NCBI RefSeq assembly: GCF_003573695.1
Contig: NC_039368.1
Location: 6,471,860-6,535,859, forward strand
DNA from: Papaver somniferum
Taxonomy: Eukaryota; Streptophyta; Magnoliopsida; Ranunculales; Papaveraceae
Length of the DNA: 64,000 nucleotides
Direction of reading: 5' to 3'
In this document: one piece after another, positions 61,927 to 64,000 of the stretch
Numbering within the stretch: position 1 is the first letter of the stretch
Layout: every line of letters begins with the position of its first letter
Position numbers and translations under genes: made by a program
The notes under the pieces: generated by a model
The model's input: only the letters and a program-made list of their open reading frames with translations
Database searches by the model: none
What the model was told of the DNA's origin: nothing

Positions 61927-62003
61927 ATGAATTTTGAGGACTCTTACCAGTGTTCGCTTTCATCACCTTCATCCTCATCATATAGTACAGACATATTTAG
62001 CTC
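61927..62003 (+). pseudogene. First ~26 codons of a serine-rich protein, cut by an LTR
   Basis: ATG at 61,927 in the context CTGCAATGAA. The start reads MNFEDSYQCSLSSPSSSSYS followed by TDIFSS. The host sequence then stops at the TG of the LTR at 62,004, and the frame ends 12 codons later inside the LTR. A short Asp/Glu start followed by a serine run and DIFSS resembles the N-terminus of ERF/DREB-type transcription factors, which are single-exon genes with just such a short leader. The diagnostic AP2 domain would lie beyond the retrotransposon, outside the window, so the family name is only a guess. The promoter and leader look intact, so the insertion probably disabled a real gene. Confidence 0.5.
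61999..62003. other. Predicted target-site duplication AGCTC, left copy
   Basis: Five bases before the LTR's TG. The matching copy should lie beyond the window after the 3' LTR. Confidence 0.45.
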
Positions 62004-62861
62004 TGTGTACACATATATCTCACTATCAGACACGTGTATATAAAGAGGTACGTGGAAAGCATGCAGGCCAAAAACATCAAAACATGATGGATCACGAAAC
62101 ACCAAATAAAGTCCGAGGAGTTACTTTATCTCATCCCCAAAAGAGAAGCCAAGATCAACGGTGGAGAGAAAGTTAGCTGACACGGGCTGACAGGGGCAGA
62201 AGACACTTGTCTGACACGAGCAGACCCCTCAACTACCCACATTAAACACTCCGAGCAGTGTACGTGTCGACCAACCTGTGGAACGAGCGAGGATGCCTCT
62301 GCGGGATCAAGGGGGAAACGCAGACCTCCGCGCGATGGACGCAAGGACACAAGAAGATAAGGTTCCAACGGTCTTCAGAGATGGGTCCCACGTTCTAACC
62401 TTATAAATACCCGATCTTCACCAAGAGGAAGGGGGATCGAAAACATCAGGAAGGAAAGGGGAGAGAGAGAGAGAAATAGCAAAGGTAAGTTAATCCCTGA
62501 GAGGAGAGAAACATGTAAACCCCAAAAATCATTCAACTATTCGTGTAACCGTGAAGAACATAGTAGAACAACAAATCCCGTGGATGTAGGCCTTAGTGCT
62601 GAACCACGTAAACCATGGTCTTATTTACATTTCAGCACTTTACATTCATTTAGCTCCGCACGTGTTTGCTTATATGTTTTGTTTTCCTTAATACTTATAC
62701 CCCATGCACAAACGCCACGCCTGGAGTGGTTGGATGAGGCCATGATAAACCCAAAGGTTTTGAGCCAATGAATCAACACCAGGGTACCGTCATCATAATC
62801 TCCCTAGATGTTAAAGATTGATTGTGAGCGTTCGGACACGCGCTCGGTTCGTGTGCTCACA
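62004..62861 (+). repeat. 5' LTR of a Ty3/gypsy retrotransposon, 858 bp
   Basis: Starts TGTGTACACA and ends TGTGCTCACA; the ends are near inverted repeats. A TATA box (TATAAATACCC) lies at 62,402, and a GA-repeat (62,459-62,475) lies downstream. A primer site follows 3 bases after the LTR. The composition (more G and C, with CACG- and CGAGC-rich parts) differs from the A/T-rich flank. Confidence 0.75.
62402..62409 (+). promoter_or_regulatory. TATA box of the 5' LTR
   Basis: TATAAATA within CCTTATAAATACCCGATC. Transcription would start about 30 bp downstream and read into the gag frame. Confidence 0.55.
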
Positions 62862-62864
62862 ATT

Positions 62865-62882
62865 TGGCGCTAGAAACAGGGA
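62865..62882 (+). other. Primer-binding site
   Basis: TGGCGCTAGAAACAGGGA, 3 bases after the LTR end. The TGGCGC start is typical of plant Ty3/gypsy primer sites; I do not assign the tRNA. Confidence 0.6.
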
Positions 62883-63292
62883 CTTCGTCCCGGTAAAAGA
62901 TTTATCTTGTCCTGTGATTTCATTTTAATTTGGCATATGATTACTCTGATTTTATCAGCTCGGATCGTATAGATCATTCGTCAACTGTATTATGTTCAAA
63001 AACCCACATTTGGTCTTCGATAAGAGTTATTGTTCTAAGCGGGTTATTGTTCTAATCCGTCGGATTTACGATTTTCGTAGTTCTTATACTAAGGATCGCT
63101 TTTAATAAAACTCTAACCCGTAGTTTATAGCCTGCGGGTATTAATTCCCTCTTGAAAAATTGTATTTCGCCAACTAACCCGCTTCACGCGGATATTCCCG
63201 TTTCTGTTTGAAATAACTTATGCAGAGAGAACGTGTTGCGAGTAAAGAAGGCAAGTTTACGCGAGATTTAAGCATCAACAAAAGGGCACGTG
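62883..63292 (+). other. Leader of the Ty3/gypsy element
   Basis: Untranslated, with stops in all plus-strand frames. An in-frame TAA at 63,269-63,271 precedes the gag ATG. Confidence 0.55.
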
Positions 63293-64000
63293 ATGGAAAA
63301 GACGCAGGAAGCAGGAAAATCCAAAGCTTTGTCAAAAGAAACGCCCAGGACAACCCCGATCATCACCCGAAGCAAGCAGAAAGGAGATAAAACTAAAGTG
63401 ACCAATCGAAGGCAAGATACTGCAGAAATCACCTCACCCATGAACGCTAATTCAGTTGCAGCGGATGATCTCAGAGCAGCAACGATAAAGTACGGGGAGG
63501 CTGCGGTAGTTCCGAAGGCTGCGGAGGCTAGCAATACCTTCGCCATGAGTCAACTTAATCAACCAAGAGAAAGGGTGGATGAATCCAGAACATTCCAACC
63601 CGCTCACCTGCTAACCTTTGGAATGCCACTAACAAATAATCAGAATCAAACCATACCGGCGGCTCTGGCACCGCAGAGGGGCGCTCACTCCAATTTGGAA
63701 ACACCAGCAACCGAAGCTGAACCCCTGCCACCTTTAGTGCAGACCATGGAGGAGGGCGGCACCACGGCAGTAGCGGCACGCGCTGGGACTCCCAATCAGG
63801 GGTCCAACCAATCACACCGACTAATGGCTGAGCTAGAGGAACTGAGGAAGAACCAGCAGGTTTACGCAGAAGCTGTAGCTCTGTTGGCCAGAGAAAATCA
63901 AGATTTAAAGGAGCGGATTGCTCTAAGCATGAAGACCAGCCAACAACTTGATGAAGCAAGCTCCAAAGCACCAGAGCCAAACCAAGACTGTAGAGTCGTC
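63293..64000 (+). CDS. Ty3/gypsy gag N-terminus, partial (236 codons, open at window end)
   Basis: The ATG at 63,293 is the first after an in-frame TAA at 63,269-63,271. The frame then stays open for 236 codons to the last base of the window. It lies about 430 bp after the LTR, the usual position of gag. The protein is hydrophilic: a basic start (MEKTQEAGKSKAL, TRSKQKGDKTK), a long Pro/Ala/Gln-rich low-complexity middle, and near residues 187-220 a probable coiled coil (LMAELEELRKNQQVYAEAV, LLARENQDLKERI). This arrangement is common in gag proteins of the plant Tat/Retand branch; the capsid core would follow outside the window. The lineage is inference from leader, primer site and coiled coil. 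Frames on the minus strand here (63,268-63,546 and 63,555-63,980) are shadows of this one. Confidence 0.65.
   Translation, partial: MEKTQEAGKSKALSKETPRTTPIITRSKQKGDKTKVTNRRQDTAEITSPMNANSVAADDLRAATIKYGEAAVVPKAAEASNTFAMSQLNQPRERVDESRTFQPAHLLTFGMPLTNNQNQTIPAALAPQRGAHSNLETPATEAEPLPPLVQTMEEGGTTAVAARAGTPNQGSNQSHRLMAELEELRKNQQVYAEAVALLARENQDLKERIALSMKTSQQLDEASSKAPEPNQDCRVV

Noticed and set aside
63555..63980. 141-codon minus-strand frame
   Set aside because: It lies exactly opposite the gag-like frame that is supported by LTR and primer-site position.

Overview
The window is nuclear DNA of a flowering plant, probably a eudicot. The evidence is a plant-type repeat landscape: Ty3/gypsy and SIRE-like Ty1/copia LTRs, a CACTA transposon, a Cassandra-like LTR carrying 5S rRNA sequence, and several MITEs. 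The general look of the SIRE-like LTR reminds me of poppy-family repeats, but that is memory only and unverified. Almost no host genes are present. About half of the window is one satellite DNA with a 103-bp monomer.

Layout. (1) 1-17,917, 26,560-32,304 and 40,375-48,953 are three pieces of what was once a single satellite array of about 313 monomers. Older blocks were copied within it, including a 22-monomer (2.26 kb) unit in perfect tandem. (2) The first interruption, 17,918-26,559, is a minus-strand gag-only Ty3/gypsy element (LTR, tRNA-Asp primer site, leader, gag, polypurine tract, LTR), followed by a second primer site and a truncated leader. (3) The second interruption, 32,305-40,371, is an 8.07-kb CACTA element with a TAC/TAC target duplication. 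Its removal restores a normal monomer. It lacks a recognisable transposase and carries a 12-copy 151-bp tandem array, tRNA-like repeats and a perfect 22-bp palindrome. (4) The satellite ends at about 48,953 in a short codon-periodic minisatellite, followed by one unrecognised single-exon gene at 49,536-50,138 whose acidic tail continues in frame beyond a TAA. (5) 51,096-54,287 is a solo LTR of 3.19 kb with exact AGGAT target duplications. Its upstream half is made of a 193-bp and a 70-bp tandem array. (6) 54,293-61,790 holds small duplications, a SINE-like stretch, three MITE-like elements besides a hAT MITE, the 3' end of a SIRE-like copia element (LTR 56,724-58,951), and a Cassandra-like LTR (59,231-59,657) into whose 5S A-box the hAT MITE has inserted. 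(7) At 61,789-62,003 a promoter and the first 26 codons of a serine-rich protein (possibly an ERF/DREB-type factor) are interrupted by a plus-strand Ty3/gypsy element. That element's LTR is 62,004-62,861 and its gag-like frame runs off the window at 64,000.

How it fits together. This is an edge of satellite heterochromatin. It has been nested by one retrotransposon and one DNA transposon, and it abuts a repeat-rich, gene-poor flank. Most open frames are by-products of tandem repeats whose unit length is not a multiple of three. The segment 41,150-43,080 shows many one-base changes in homopolymers compared with its near-identical neighbours and may be poorly polished assembly.
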